From positions 372,001-436,000 of the forward strand of contig NZ_JBJFZU010000002.1 of the NCBI RefSeq assembly GCF_045032955.1: a stretch of 64,000 bases of DNA. The letters are read 5' to 3'. Below are positions 35,793 to 44,855 of this stretch, in pieces. Positions within the stretch are counted from its first letter, which is position 1. Every line of letters starts with the position of its first letter. The stretch is from Ornithinicoccus sp045032955. GTDB taxonomy: Bacteria > Actinomycetota > Actinomycetes > Actinomycetales > Dermatophilaceae. Under the pieces are notes generated by a model. It was not told the DNA's origin. It ran no database searches and was given only the letters and a program-made list of their open reading frames with translations. Position numbers and translations under genes: made by a program.

Positions 35793-36701
35793 ATGGGTAA
35801 GGCATCACGCAAGAAGCGCCAGAGCGCGGCAGACCGGTCCGGGACGAGCGCGCGCAGGGCGCCCTTCGTCGCGCGCCCCTTCGAGGGCCTCGCCGACGAG
35901 ACCGAGTGGGTGGGGATGCGCGAGATCCTGCCGGCCGCGTCGGCCCACGTCACGGTGGTGGTGCCCGAGGGCACCGTGGCCGGTGGCCTGGACGTCCCGG
36001 CGGGAGAGCAGCAGGTGCGGCTGGTCACGGTGCTGCCGGCGGCCATGCCCGCCGTGCACCGCGACAGCGGCGAGGTGCTGGTCGCGCTGCAGTCGCGCAC
36101 CTCCAGCGGGGACGCCTCCCGGGACGTCGCGCAGAGCATCCTGACGGCGCTGGCCAGCGAGGCCGGCAGCTCGGTCAACTCGGTGCGCCCCGCGACCGAG
36201 GACACCCCGCGGCTGCAGGACCTGCTCGCCGAGGGTCAGCGCCTGGAGGTGGAGGTCTACGACGACTTCGGCTTCTGGCTGGGCGAGGACGCCACCGCGG
36301 AGCAGAAGGCCGCGCTGGAGGAGATGAACGACACGGCCGTGCCGATGGCCCGGGTCGAGGGCTCGGACTCCGCGTTCTGGTGCCTGATGTCGGGTCGCGC
36401 CTACATCCGCTGGATCCTCGCGCAGGACGAGGACACGGCGCTGCAGGCGCTGGCCCGGTTGGCGGCCGCCGACGAGGAGGACCTGGGTGAGGGCACCGAG
36501 CTGATCGGGGCGTTCCGCGCCTGCGGTCTGCTGGTCCCGGTGATCGAGGTGCCCGCCGACAGCACCGCCGCCGACCACGGCCAGGCCCTGGCCGCGCTGC
36601 AGGAGCGGTATGACGCCGCGCTGGCGCAGGAGGAGCCGCTCACCGAGGCGCAGCGCCGGGCGCGCAGCGCCCTCGTCGCCCGCCAGGTCACCCTCCGCTG
36701 A
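35793..36701 (+). CDS. DUF5926 family protein
   Basis: 302 residues, beginning MGKASRKKRQ with a basic N-terminus and then RAPFVARPFEGLADETEWVGMREI, the typical DUF5926 opening in actinobacteria. Ends in a helical region rich in Glu/Gln. Function unknown; often conserved next to housekeeping genes. Start fixed by TACACT 7 nt upstream (leaderless). It is divergent from the CoA hydrolase gene with only 37 bp between starts. Confidence 0.85.
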   Translation: MGKASRKKRQSAADRSGTSARRAPFVARPFEGLADETEWVGMREILPAASAHVTVVVPEGTVAGGLDVPAGEQQVRLVTVLPAAMPAVHRDSGEVLVALQSRTSSGDASRDVAQSILTALASEAGSSVNSVRPATEDTPRLQDLLAEGQRLEVEVYDDFGFWLGEDATAEQKAALEEMNDTAVPMARVEGSDSAFWCLMSGRAYIRWILAQDEDTALQALARLAAADEEDLGEGTELIGAFRACGLLVPVIEVPADSTAADHGQALAALQERYDAALAQEEPLTEAQRRARSALVARQVTLR

Positions 36702-36718
36702 CCGGGGAGGACGAGCCG

Positions 36719-37672
36719 ATGAGCGTGGTCGAGCCCCCCGTGGAGGGGATGCTGCAGCAGGGCGTGGTCGCCGTGGTGCCGGCCAACGACGAGGAGTCGC
36801 GGATCGGGGCCACGCTCAGCGCGTTGCAGCAGGTCCCGACGGTGCGCGCCATCGTGGTCGTCGATGACGGCTCGCAGGACCAGACGGCCCAGGTGGCCGA
36901 GTGGGTCGGCGGCGTCGAGGTGGTCCGGCACGGACGCAACCGGGGCAAGGCCGCCGCGATGACCTCCGGAGCCGCCCGTGCCCAGGAGCTCATGCCCGGG
37001 GCCCCGGTGCTCTTCGTGGACGCCGACCTCGGGGACTCCGCCGCGCGGCTCGGCCCGGTCGTCAGCCCGGTGCTCGCCGGGACCGCCGACATGACGATCG
37101 CCGTGCTGCCCCCGCAGCCCGGCGGAGGCTTCGGGATCGTGGTGCGCACCGCCGGCTCCGGCATCCGCCGGCTCACCGGGTGGGAGCCGACCCAGCCGCT
37201 GTCGGGTCAGCGCTGCATCACGCACGACGCCCTGGTCGACGCGATGCCGCTGGCGCGCGGGTGGGGCGCCGAGGTCGGGCTCACCGTCGACGTGCTGCGC
37301 TCAGGCGGGCGGGTGCTCGAGGTCCCGTGCGACCTGCAGCACCGGGTCACCGGCACCGACCTGCAGGCCCAGGCGCACCGGGCCCGGCAGCTGGCCGACG
37401 TCTCCCTCGCGCTGGCCGAGCGCTCAGGCGTCCCGGAGAAGGTCCGGGAGGGTGGCATCGAGGGCGGGCGGATCGCCCGCGAGCAGGGCGCACGGCTGGC
37501 GCAGACCGCCCGCGACCGGGGCGTGCCGATGGCCCGACGGGCCGCCGGTCAGGTCAACGACCAGTACCGGAAGCACGGTCGCCCGCTGCTGGACCGCGCC
37601 CGGCAGGAGTGGCAGCGCCGCCAGGGCCCGCAGCAGCCGCCCGCTCCCCCGCAGCAGCCCCCGCAGGACTGA
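36719..37672 (+). CDS. Family 2 glycosyltransferase
   Basis: 317 residues, 17 bp after DUF5926. GT-A fold motifs: VVAVVPANDEESRIGATLSALQ, IVVVDDGSQDQTAQVA and the DxD-like VDADLGD. The region after 230 is a long amphipathic Arg/Gln-rich helix and a Pro/Gln tail instead of membrane helices. Resembles glucosyl-3-phosphoglycerate synthase-type GT2 in the core, but substrate is not evident. Its last 119 bp overlap the end of the large membrane protein gene on the other strand. Confidence 0.82.
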   Translation: MSVVEPPVEGMLQQGVVAVVPANDEESRIGATLSALQQVPTVRAIVVVDDGSQDQTAQVAEWVGGVEVVRHGRNRGKAAAMTSGAARAQELMPGAPVLFVDADLGDSAARLGPVVSPVLAGTADMTIAVLPPQPGGGFGIVVRTAGSGIRRLTGWEPTQPLSGQRCITHDALVDAMPLARGWGAEVGLTVDVLRSGGRVLEVPCDLQHRVTGTDLQAQAHRARQLADVSLALAERSGVPEKVREGGIEGGRIAREQGARLAQTARDRGVPMARRAAGQVNDQYRKHGRPLLDRARQEWQRRQGPQQPPAPPQQPPQD

Positions 37673-39737
37673 GCGCCAGCACCACCACGGCGGCGGCGAT
37701 CAGCATCGTCAGGCACGACGCCACCGCGGCGATGCCGGAGTCGTTGAGCACCCAGGCGAGGACCATCGCGACGACCGCCGCCGGGGCGACCGCCGGGATC
37801 CCCGGCTCGGCCCACAGCGCGTCGAGCCGCCCGGGTCGGCGCAGCACCAGGACCAGCACCCCGACCAGCGCCAGCACCGCCAGCCAGGACAGCGGGTAGC
37901 TCACCAGGATCCCGAGGCTCTGCTCCAGCTTGCGGGTGACGATGCCCAGCGCCTCACCGTCCAGGACGGCCTGCACGAAGCTGCCCAGGTGGGTGCGTGA
38001 GCCCTCGCCGCGCAGCCAGTCGAGGGTCATCACCCCGGCGCCCAGCACCAGCGCCCCGCCGCCGACCAGCAGCAGCGCGCGCGGTGTCCACCGTCGCTCC
38101 AGCACGGTCAGCAGGACCAGCCCGGTGCCCACCACCAGCGCGGGCACGCTGCCGAAGTCGGCGCCCGCCTGCGGGGCAGCCCCGAGCAGCACGGCGCCGG
38201 CGCCGAGCAGGGCGACGGTGAGCGCCGCCGCACGACGTTCCACCAGCCACGAGACGCAGGCCGCCATCAGGACCAGCATCGCGCCCAGCAGGATCCCGAA
38301 ACCTACGTTGCCCTGGCCGTAGAAGCGGCCGGCCGTCACCGGCTGCAGACCGAGCACCGACACCAGCCCGAGACGGGCGGACCAGATGACGTCCACGCCG
38401 AGGACCACCGCGGTCACCGCCGACACCACGGCCGGGGCCGCCAACGGCGAGGGCCACGACCGGCAGAGCCCCAGCGCCCCGACGGCGATGATGACCGCGG
38501 TGCCGAGCACCAGGCCGGTCAGCACCGGCCACGGCTGCCCGGTCGACCACCACGGCACCAGCCCGGCGAGGAAGCCGGCGACCGGGAAGGCCAGGATCGT
38601 GGTGGCCACCCCGGCGAGCAGCCGCCGTCCCGTCCGGTGCCCGCGCAGGGCCAGGCCGGTGGCCAGCAGCGGCACCAGCAGCACCGCCAGCGCCCCCAGC
38701 ACCCACGGGGTGAGGCTCATGGCCAGGGTGACGGCGGTGGCCAGTCCCGCCGCGGCCTCGTCGGGGGAGGCGGCGGACGGAGGGCGTCCGGTGTCGGCAG
38801 GGTCGGAGACGTGCGCGACGGCGCCCCCGGGCAGCCCGGTGCCGGGCGGGTCCACCCCGGCCAGGTCGAGCAGGGTGGGGGTGAGGTCGACCAGCTGCAC
38901 CAGCCCGGCCTGCCGGGTGGAGGAGGAGGTGAGCAGCGTGGGGGCCGTCTCGACGCTGCGCGTGGGGGCGATGACGAGCAGCTGGGCGGCGGCCAGGTCG
39001 CTGGTCTGCCCCATCCCGCTGACCACCAGGGTGCTCCCCAGGGGTAGTGCCAGGTCGCCCAGGGCGGCGTCGACCCGGCCCAGCGTGTCCGAGCGGTCCC
39101 CGGGCAGCACGGCGGGGGCGGTGACCAGGTGGATCCGGCAGCCGGGGTCCAGCGACGGTGACTCGGTCAGTCCCTCTTCCACGGCCTCGGCGGCCCCACC
39201 GACCAGCCCGGGACGCAGCCCGTAGGTCGCCACGCAGGTGCCGCCCTCCTCGGCCAGCGTGCTCAGCCGGGACAGGTCCGGCCCGGCGGCGCTCGCGGCT
39301 CCACCGTCCTCACCGGACCCGGCGGGGGTGCTGCTCCGGCAGTCCGCGGTCATGGCGCCGGCACGTTCCCCGGCCGCCACGCTGCTCCAGGCACCGTCGG
39401 CGCAGGTGGTCACCGCGGTGCCCCGGGCCACCAGGGCGGCGCTGCCGCCGGTCCCGGCCAGGCGCTGCAGGGTGGGGGTGTCCTCCCCGACGAGGTCCCA
39501 GGTCAGGCCCGGTATGCCGACCAGCACCACCGGTGCGCCGGTCCCGCCGCCGTCCTCACCGGCGTCGGCGAGCGCGGTCGCGCTGCCGGACAGCGGTGTC
39601 GGGTCGGGGGAGGAGGCCGGTGCGACACCGGTGAGGCTCGCCACCGCCGCCAGCAGCCAGCTGCCGAGCACGGCCAGCACCAGGGCCCACGCCGCGACCG
39701 GCAGCGGGGAGCCGGGGGCCGTCGAGCCTGCGCGCAT
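37554..39737 (-). CDS. Large membrane protein with alkaline-phosphatase-like extracytoplasmic domain
   Basis: 727 residues; GGAGGTGAGCC precedes the ATG. One N-terminal helix, then a domain of about 280 residues outside the membrane with VVLVGIPGLTWDLV at its start and QLVDLTPTLLDLAGV at its end, both usual in alkaline-phosphatase/phosphodiesterase folds, then about ten membrane helices from residue 345 and an Ala/Gly-rich tail. Metal ligands of the fold are not obvious, so it may be inactive as a phosphatase. It converges with and overlaps the GT2 gene; the pairing suggests surface-polymer work, which is inference. Confidence 0.78.
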   Translation of the reverse strand: MRAGSTAPGSPLPVAAWALVLAVLGSWLLAAVASLTGVAPASSPDPTPLSGSATALADAGEDGGGTGAPVVLVGIPGLTWDLVGEDTPTLQRLAGTGGSAALVARGTAVTTCADGAWSSVAAGERAGAMTADCRSSTPAGSGEDGGAASAAGPDLSRLSTLAEEGGTCVATYGLRPGLVGGAAEAVEEGLTESPSLDPGCRIHLVTAPAVLPGDRSDTLGRVDAALGDLALPLGSTLVVSGMGQTSDLAAAQLLVIAPTRSVETAPTLLTSSSTRQAGLVQLVDLTPTLLDLAGVDPPGTGLPGGAVAHVSDPADTGRPPSAASPDEAAAGLATAVTLAMSLTPWVLGALAVLLVPLLATGLALRGHRTGRRLLAGVATTILAFPVAGFLAGLVPWWSTGQPWPVLTGLVLGTAVIIAVGALGLCRSWPSPLAAPAVVSAVTAVVLGVDVIWSARLGLVSVLGLQPVTAGRFYGQGNVGFGILLGAMLVLMAACVSWLVERRAAALTVALLGAGAVLLGAAPQAGADFGSVPALVVGTGLVLLTVLERRWTPRALLLVGGGALVLGAGVMTLDWLRGEGSRTHLGSFVQAVLDGEALGIVTRKLEQSLGILVSYPLSWLAVLALVGVLVLVLRRPGRLDALWAEPGIPAVAPAAVVAMVLAWVLNDSGIAAVASCLTMLIAAAVVVLALSPAGAAAGERAAAAGPGGAATPAGRGPAAGDRASGTGR

Positions 39738-39802
39738 GGCTCACCTCCTCCACCGGTCCGGCCACTGCAGGCATGGTCGCACGCAGTGCTGGGCCGAGCG
39801 CA

Positions 39803-39808
39803 TACCCT
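39803..39808 (+). promoter_or_regulatory. -10 element TACCCT, leaderless-type start
   Basis: TACCCT 6 nt before the GTG at 39815; overlaps a GCATACC word. Confidence 0.5.
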
Positions 39809-39814
39809 GACCCC

Positions 39815-40261
39815 GTGGACGTCGACCCCGAGCTGCTCGCCTGGATCACCGGCGCGCTCGCACTGCTGGCGCTGCTGCTGGCGGGGATCGCCTGGCGGCG
39901 GCTGCGGGTGGTCGACCGCCGGCTGGCCCAGCTGGTCGAGGCGGGGATCCCTACCTCCCCGGAGCTGACCCGGATCGAGGGGCTGGAGTCGGCGCTGGCC
40001 TCGCTGCGCGGGGAGCTGTCCCAGGCCCTCCGGCACGTGGCCGTGGTCCGCTACGACGCTTTCGGTGACATGGGCGGTCGGATGAGCTTCTCGGCCGCGG
40101 TCGTCGACGACACCGGTGACGGGATGGTGATCAGCTCGATCCACGCCCGGGGTGAGAGCCGCACCTACGCCAAGGGCATCGTCGGCGGGGACTCCGAGAT
40201 CGTGCTCACCCCGGAGGAGCGGCAGGCGCTGGACGCGGCCCGCACCGGACGGGACGACTGA
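39815..40261 (+). CDS. DUF4446 family protein
   Basis: 148 residues from a GTG with a leaderless-type -10. One N-terminal membrane helix (WITGALALLALLLAGIAW), a coiled segment, and the conserved RYDAFGDMGGRMSFSAAVVDD ... VISSIHARGESRTYAKGI of DUF4446. Single-pass membrane protein of unknown role. Confidence 0.85.
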   Translation: MDVDPELLAWITGALALLALLLAGIAWRRLRVVDRRLAQLVEAGIPTSPELTRIEGLESALASLRGELSQALRHVAVVRYDAFGDMGGRMSFSAAVVDDTGDGMVISSIHARGESRTYAKGIVGGDSEIVLTPEERQALDAARTGRDD

Positions 40262-40304
40262 GCGGATCAGGTCCCGCTGCCCGGGGTCCTGCCGTCCGGA
40301 GCCC

Positions 40305-41318
40305 TCAGGCGGGCAGTCGGACGATCAGCCCGCCGGGCTCGATCTCCACCCGGATCGCGATCGCCGAGCCCAGGGTGTCGCCGTCGATCTCGAGCTCGAC
40401 CGGCTTGTCCGAGAGCACCGTGACCTGCGTGCCGTGCAGATGCTCCACCCGCGGGTGGCCGATCCGCCGGCGGGTGGTCAGCTGGGCGACGGTGGCGGCC
40501 CAGCCCACGATCCCCTCCGGGGAGAGCAGCACCGCGTCCAGGGCGCCGTCGTCCGCGTGCGCATCCGGGAGCAGCTCCATCCCGCCCTGCAGCTTGCCGA
40601 CGTTGCCGATCATCACCGACCGGGCCCGGCGCCGGAACGGCTGCTTCCCGTCGACCCGGACGTCCACGGTGAACTGCGGGCCCTTGAGGTGGCGCACCCC
40701 GGCCATCAGGTAGGCGAGCCAGCCGACCCGGGCCTTCAGCTTCTCCGGGGCGGAGGCCATCACCTCGGCGTCGAAGCCCAGGCCCGCCATCACCAGGAAG
40801 CGGTGCTCCTCGCGGACGTCCTCGCTGCCCCGGTCGTCGACGGCGTCGTCGAAGTCCACGCTGCGGGCCGGGTCGTCCTCGTCGGTGAGCCGCTCGGCCA
40901 GCTGGCTGCTGGTGGGCCGGACCAGCTCGAGGCGGCAGCTGTCGATCGGGGTGTCGGTGCCGGTGAGGGCCACCGTCAGCGCCGCCTCCAGGGAGTCCAC
41001 CGGCAGCTCCAGGTTGCGGGCCAGCAGGTTGCCGGTGCCGCCGGGCAGCAGGCCGAGCGGCATACCGGTGCCGACCAGCTCGGTGCCCACGGTGCGCACG
41101 GTGCCGTCCCCGCCGAGCGGGCAGATCATGTCCACCCCGGCGGCCAGCGCCTCCCGGGTCTGGCCGACGCCGGTGTCCTCGGCGGTCGTCTCCAGCCACA
41201 GCGGGGACTCCCAGCCGTGCTCGACGCAGACCTTCTCGACCCGCTCCCGCACCGCCTCGACGTCCTCGAACTTCGTGGGGTTGACGATGACCGCCGCGCG
41301 GCGGGAGTGGCTGACCAT
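40305..41318 (-). CDS. Diacylglycerol/lipid kinase family protein
   Basis: 337 residues from the ATG at 41318, placed by TACGCT 6 nt upstream. DAGK catalytic motifs are clear: AAVIVNPTKFEDVEAV, CPLGGDGTVRTVGTEL (GGDGT) and LGLLPGGTGNLLARNL, with ELEIDGDTLG near the C-terminus. An Asp/Glu-rich insert (about 155-180) is unusual but is a surface loop. Phosphorylates a lipid alcohol with ATP; exact lipid not evident. Confidence 0.88.
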   Translation of the reverse strand: MVSHSRRAAVIVNPTKFEDVEAVRERVEKVCVEHGWESPLWLETTAEDTGVGQTREALAAGVDMICPLGGDGTVRTVGTELVGTGMPLGLLPGGTGNLLARNLELPVDSLEAALTVALTGTDTPIDSCRLELVRPTSSQLAERLTDEDDPARSVDFDDAVDDRGSEDVREEHRFLVMAGLGFDAEVMASAPEKLKARVGWLAYLMAGVRHLKGPQFTVDVRVDGKQPFRRRARSVMIGNVGKLQGGMELLPDAHADDGALDAVLLSPEGIVGWAATVAQLTTRRRIGHPRVEHLHGTQVTVLSDKPVELEIDGDTLGSAIAIRVEIEPGGLIVRLPA

Positions 41319-41324
41319 GGCCCG

Positions 41325-41330
41325 AGCGTA
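41325..41330 (-). promoter_or_regulatory. -10 element TACGCT, leaderless-type start
   Basis: TACGCT on the minus strand, 6 nt before the ATG at 41318. It lies 15 bp from the serS -10, so the two leaderless promoters are back to back. Confidence 0.55.
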
Positions 41331-41345
41331 GCCGCGCCCGGACAG

Positions 41346-41351
41346 TAGGCT
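41346..41351 (+). promoter_or_regulatory. -10 element TAGGCT of serS, leaderless-type start
   Basis: TAGGCT 7 nt before the ATG at 41359, the same spacing and hexamer as the murE-like gene. Confidence 0.6.
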
Positions 41352-41358
41352 GACCGCC

Positions 41359-42639
41359 ATGATCGACATCCGTGACCTGCGAGCCGACCCCGAGCGCGTC
41401 CGCGTCAGCCAGCGGGCCCGGGGGGAGGACCCCTCCGTGGTCGACGAGGTGCTGGCCGCCGACGAGACGCACCGCTCGAGCCTGGCGCAGTACGAGACCG
41501 CGCGCGCCGAGCAGAAGGCCTTCGGCAAGCAGGTCGCGCAGGCCGCCGGCGAGGAGAAGCAGGCGCTGCTGGCCCAGGTCAAGGGACTGGCCGAGCAGGT
41601 CAAGGCGCTGCAGGCCCGGGCCGCGGAGGCGGAGAGCGCCTGCGAGCAGGGGATGCGCCGGATCGGCAACATCGTCGCCGAGGGCGTCCCGGTCGGCGGC
41701 GAGGACGACTACACCGTGCTGGAGACGGTCGGCACCCCCCGGGACTTCGCGGCGGAGGGCTTCGAGCCGCGGGACCACCTGTGGCTCGGTGAGCACCTGG
41801 GGGCGATCGACATGACCCGCGGGGCCAAGGTCTCCGGCGCCCGGTTCTACTACCTGGTCGGGCTGGGGGCCCGGCTGGAGATGGCGCTGATGAACCTGGC
41901 CCAGCAGATCGCCCAGGAGGAGGGCTTCGTCCCCGTCGTGGTCCCCAACCTGGTCCGCCCCGAGACGATGGCCGGTGCCGGCTTCCTCGACGAGCACGCC
42001 GACGAGGTCTACCGGCTGGAGGCCGACGACCTCTACCTCATCGGCACCTCCGAGGTGGCGCTCGCCGGACTGCACGCCGACGAGATCCTCGACCTGGGCG
42101 ACGGCCCGCTGCGGTATGCCGCGACCTCCACCTGCTATCGGCGCGAGGCCGGGTCCTACGGCAAGGACACCAAGGGCATCTTCCGGGTGCACCAGTTCAC
42201 CAAGACCGAGATGTTCGTCTACTGCCGCGTCGAGGACGCCGAGGCCGAGCACGCCAACCTGCTGCGGATCGAGCGCCGGATGCTGGACGCCCTCGAGTTG
42301 CCCTACCAGGTGATCGACGTCGCCACCGGCGACCTCGGCGGGCCGGCGGCGCGCAAGTACGACTGCGAGGCGTGGGTGCCCACCCAGGGCAGGTACCGCG
42401 AGCTGACCTCCACGTCGAACTGCACCACCTTCCAGGCGCGGCGGCTGGGGACCCGGGAGCGGGACCCGCACGGCAGCAGCACCCGCGCCGTCGCCACCCT
42501 CAACGGCACGGTCGCCACCAGCACCCGCCCGATCGTGGCCCTGCTGGAGAACCACCAGCAGGCCGACGGCTCGGTACGGGTGCCCGAGGCGCTGCGGCCC
42601 TACCTCGGCGGGCTGGACGTGCTGCGCCCACCGTCATGA
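41359..42639 (+). CDS. serS: Seryl-tRNA synthetase
   Basis: 426 residues. N-terminal tRNA-binding coiled coil (about 25-100), class II core with motif 2 (TCYRREAGSYGKDTKGIFRVHQF) and motif 3 (LNGTVATSTRPIVALLENHQ). MIDIRDLRADPERVR is the usual start. Charges tRNA-Ser. Its stop overlaps the start of a histidine kinase gene by 4 bp (ATGA), an odd partnership. Confidence 0.97.
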   Translation: MIDIRDLRADPERVRVSQRARGEDPSVVDEVLAADETHRSSLAQYETARAEQKAFGKQVAQAAGEEKQALLAQVKGLAEQVKALQARAAEAESACEQGMRRIGNIVAEGVPVGGEDDYTVLETVGTPRDFAAEGFEPRDHLWLGEHLGAIDMTRGAKVSGARFYYLVGLGARLEMALMNLAQQIAQEEGFVPVVVPNLVRPETMAGAGFLDEHADEVYRLEADDLYLIGTSEVALAGLHADEILDLGDGPLRYAATSTCYRREAGSYGKDTKGIFRVHQFTKTEMFVYCRVEDAEAEHANLLRIERRMLDALELPYQVIDVATGDLGGPAARKYDCEAWVPTQGRYRELTSTSNCTTFQARRLGTRERDPHGSSTRAVATLNGTVATSTRPIVALLENHQQADGSVRVPEALRPYLGGLDVLRPPS

Positions 42640-44048
42640 TGACCACCCTGGAGCGCTGGTTCGGCGTCGAGGAGCACTGGGAGCGTCCTCGGCCCGGCCC
42701 CCGGGAGCTGCGCCGGGACGTGCGCTGGGCGTTGCTGGCGCTGCTGGTCATCGCCGTCAGCCACGAGCTGGCGCGGTCGATGGGGATGCTCTCCGACCCG
42801 GGGCCGGGGGTCGGCTGGCAGTACCTGGGGATCGTCACGGTGGCTGCCCTGGTAGCGGTCCGGCGCCGCCACCCGGAGGCCACCGCCCTGGTCGCGGGGG
42901 TGCACATGATGGTGCTGTCGGTGGTGATGCCGATGACGATGGCCCAGCTGCCGATGCAGATGCTGTACTTCCTGCTCATCTTCTCGGGGATGGCCTGGGC
43001 CCGGAACCGGCGCGTGCTGATGGGCGTGATCGCCGCCATCCTGGTGCTGCTGGTGCTGCTCTTCTCCTGGAGCTTCGCGCTCAGCTCCGGGATCCAGGAG
43101 ATCTACGAGAGCCTCGGCGCCGAGGACCTGGAGGGCGCCGGACTGGTCCCGGCGGTGCCCGCGGTCATCCTCTTCACGGTGGTCAGCAACGCCCTCTTCT
43201 TCGGCTTCGCCATCGTGCTGGGCCAGGTCGCCTGGAACGGTGCGCTGCGCCAGTCCCAGGTGCTCGCCCAGAGCGAGACCATCCACGCGCAGACCGCCCA
43301 GCTCACCGACCAGGCGGTGGTCGCCGAGCGGCTGCGGATCGCCCGCGAGCTGCACGACGTGGTCGCCCACCACGTCTCCGTGATGGGCGTCCAGGCGGCG
43401 GCCGCCCGCCGGGTGCTGGACCGGGACCCCGAGGCGGCTCGCACCGCGGTGACGGCCATCGAGCAGTCGTCGCGGGACGCGGTCGGTCAGATGCGTGACC
43501 TGCTCGGCACCCTGCGCACCGGGTCCGAACCGGGCGACGACGACGCCTCCGGTAACCGTGGCGGTGCGGGCACCGACCGGGCGCCGCAACCCACGCTGGC
43601 CGCGCTGCCGGCCCTGGTCGAGCAGGCCACCACCCCCACCTGCGCGGTGTCCCTCGACGTGGTGGAGTCGAGCCCGGGCGCCGCGCGGCGGGTGGCGCCG
43701 CCGGTCCAGCTGACGGCATACCGGATCGTGCAGGAGGGGCTGGCCAACGTGCGTCGGCACAGCACCGCCCGCCAGGCCCGGGCGACGGTCCGGGTGGACG
43801 AGGCCGCTGAGCAGCTCGAGGTGGAGATCGTGGACGACGGCTCGCCCCGGGTCGGCACCTCCGGGACCGGTCTGGGCCTGATGGGTATGCGCGAGCGCGC
43901 CCAGCACCTGGGTGGCGGCGTCGAGGCCGGGCCCCGCCAGGCCGGCGCGGGATGGCGGGTGCGGGTCTGGCTGCCGATCGACGGGCGCGGACCCCGGCGC
44001 ACCGGTCGCTCGCAGGCGGACGCCCGGAGCACGGCGGTGTCCGGGTGA
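42636..44048 (+). CDS. Sensor histidine kinase (HisKA_3, NarL-type partner)
   Basis: 470 residues. Five or six membrane helices in the first 210 residues with no large sensor domain, a coiled linker, then HisKA_3 with the phospho-His in ARELHDVVAHHVSVMGVQAAAARRVL, and HATPase_c with the N box (QEGLANVRRHSTARQ) and GTGLGLMGMRERA. Intramembrane-sensing kinases of this type often respond to membrane-active agents. The start overlaps serS by 4 bp and the stop overlaps the response regulator by 4 bp. An exporter operon lies just downstream and is a likely target. Confidence 0.9.
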   Translation: MMTTLERWFGVEEHWERPRPGPRELRRDVRWALLALLVIAVSHELARSMGMLSDPGPGVGWQYLGIVTVAALVAVRRRHPEATALVAGVHMMVLSVVMPMTMAQLPMQMLYFLLIFSGMAWARNRRVLMGVIAAILVLLVLLFSWSFALSSGIQEIYESLGAEDLEGAGLVPAVPAVILFTVVSNALFFGFAIVLGQVAWNGALRQSQVLAQSETIHAQTAQLTDQAVVAERLRIARELHDVVAHHVSVMGVQAAAARRVLDRDPEAARTAVTAIEQSSRDAVGQMRDLLGTLRTGSEPGDDDASGNRGGAGTDRAPQPTLAALPALVEQATTPTCAVSLDVVESSPGAARRVAPPVQLTAYRIVQEGLANVRRHSTARQARATVRVDEAAEQLEVEIVDDGSPRVGTSGTGLGLMGMRERAQHLGGGVEAGPRQAGAGWRVRVWLPIDGRGPRRTGRSQADARSTAVSG

Positions 44049-44746
44049 GCGCCCCGCTGCGGCTGCTGCTCGTCGACGACCAGCCGCTGCTGCTGCAGGG
44101 CTTCGCGATGATCCTGTCCACCGAGGCCGACCTGCAGGTCGTCGGTCAGGTCACCGACGGACGGCAGGCGGTGGCGGCCGTCGGCGAGCTGCGCCCGGAC
44201 GTCATCCTGATGGACGTCCAGATGCCGGTGCTGGACGGGATCGAGGCCACCCGGCAGATCGTCGCGGAGCACCCCGATGTCCGGGTCGTCATCCTCACCA
44301 CCTTCGACCGCGACGACTACCTCTTCGACGCCCTCGAGGCCGGGGCCAGCGGGTTCCTGCTGAAGAACGCCGACGCCGACGACCTGGTGGACGCGATCCG
44401 GGCGGCCGCCGAGGGACACGCGCTGCTGGCTCCCGAGGTGACCATGCGGGTCATCGCCCGGATGGCGCCCGGTGCCGGTGGCGGCACGCCGGGCCCTTCG
44501 TCGCCGCCGGACGACGACGCGCTGCCCCAGCTCACCAGCCGGGAGCGGGAGGTGCTGCGGATGGTGTCGCGCGGCCTGTCCAACGCCGAGATCGCGGCCG
44601 AGGCCTTCGTCAGCGAGGCGACGGTCAAGACGCACGTGTCCAACGTGCTCGCCAAGCTGGGGGTCCGGGACCGGGTGCAGGCGGTCGTCGCGGCCTACGA
44701 CTCCGGCCTGGTCCGGCCGGGCTGCGAGGGCGAGCCTCCGTCCTGA
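44045..44746 (+). CDS. NarL/FixJ family response regulator
   Basis: 233 residues, GTG overlapping the kinase stop (GTGA). Receiver domain with the phospho-acceptor Asp in DVILMDVQMPVLDG and the acidic pair in LLVDDQPL, a Gly/Pro linker, then a LuxR-type helix-turn-helix (LTSREREVLRMVSRGLSNAEIAAEAFVSEATVKTHVSNVL). DNA-binding partner of the preceding kinase. Confidence 0.95.
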   Translation: MSAPLRLLLVDDQPLLLQGFAMILSTEADLQVVGQVTDGRQAVAAVGELRPDVILMDVQMPVLDGIEATRQIVAEHPDVRVVILTTFDRDDYLFDALEAGASGFLLKNADADDLVDAIRAAAEGHALLAPEVTMRVIARMAPGAGGGTPGPSSPPDDDALPQLTSREREVLRMVSRGLSNAEIAAEAFVSEATVKTHVSNVLAKLGVRDRVQAVVAAYDSGLVRPGCEGEPPS

Positions 44747-44751
44747 GGGGG

Positions 44752-44790
44752 AGGGCAGGATCGGCGGCACGACCGATGCCGCGGTGCCCT
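44752..44790 (+). terminator. Hairpin after the response regulator gene
   Basis: AGGGCA (44752) pairs with TGCCCT (44785), and GCGGCA (44764) with TGCCGC (44777), with a small internal asymmetry. Moderate terminator separating the regulator operon from the ABC genes. Confidence 0.5.
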
Positions 44791-44855
44791 GCTCCTGGCT
44801 AGCGTCGTCGTAGGACGCGCGGCCACCGGTCGCGGCGGTGACCAAGGAGGACGAC

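Noticed and set aside
44838..44855. GTG at 44838 as start of the ABC ATPase
   Set aside because: It lies upstream of a perfect AAGGAGG which is correctly spaced only for the GTG at 44856.
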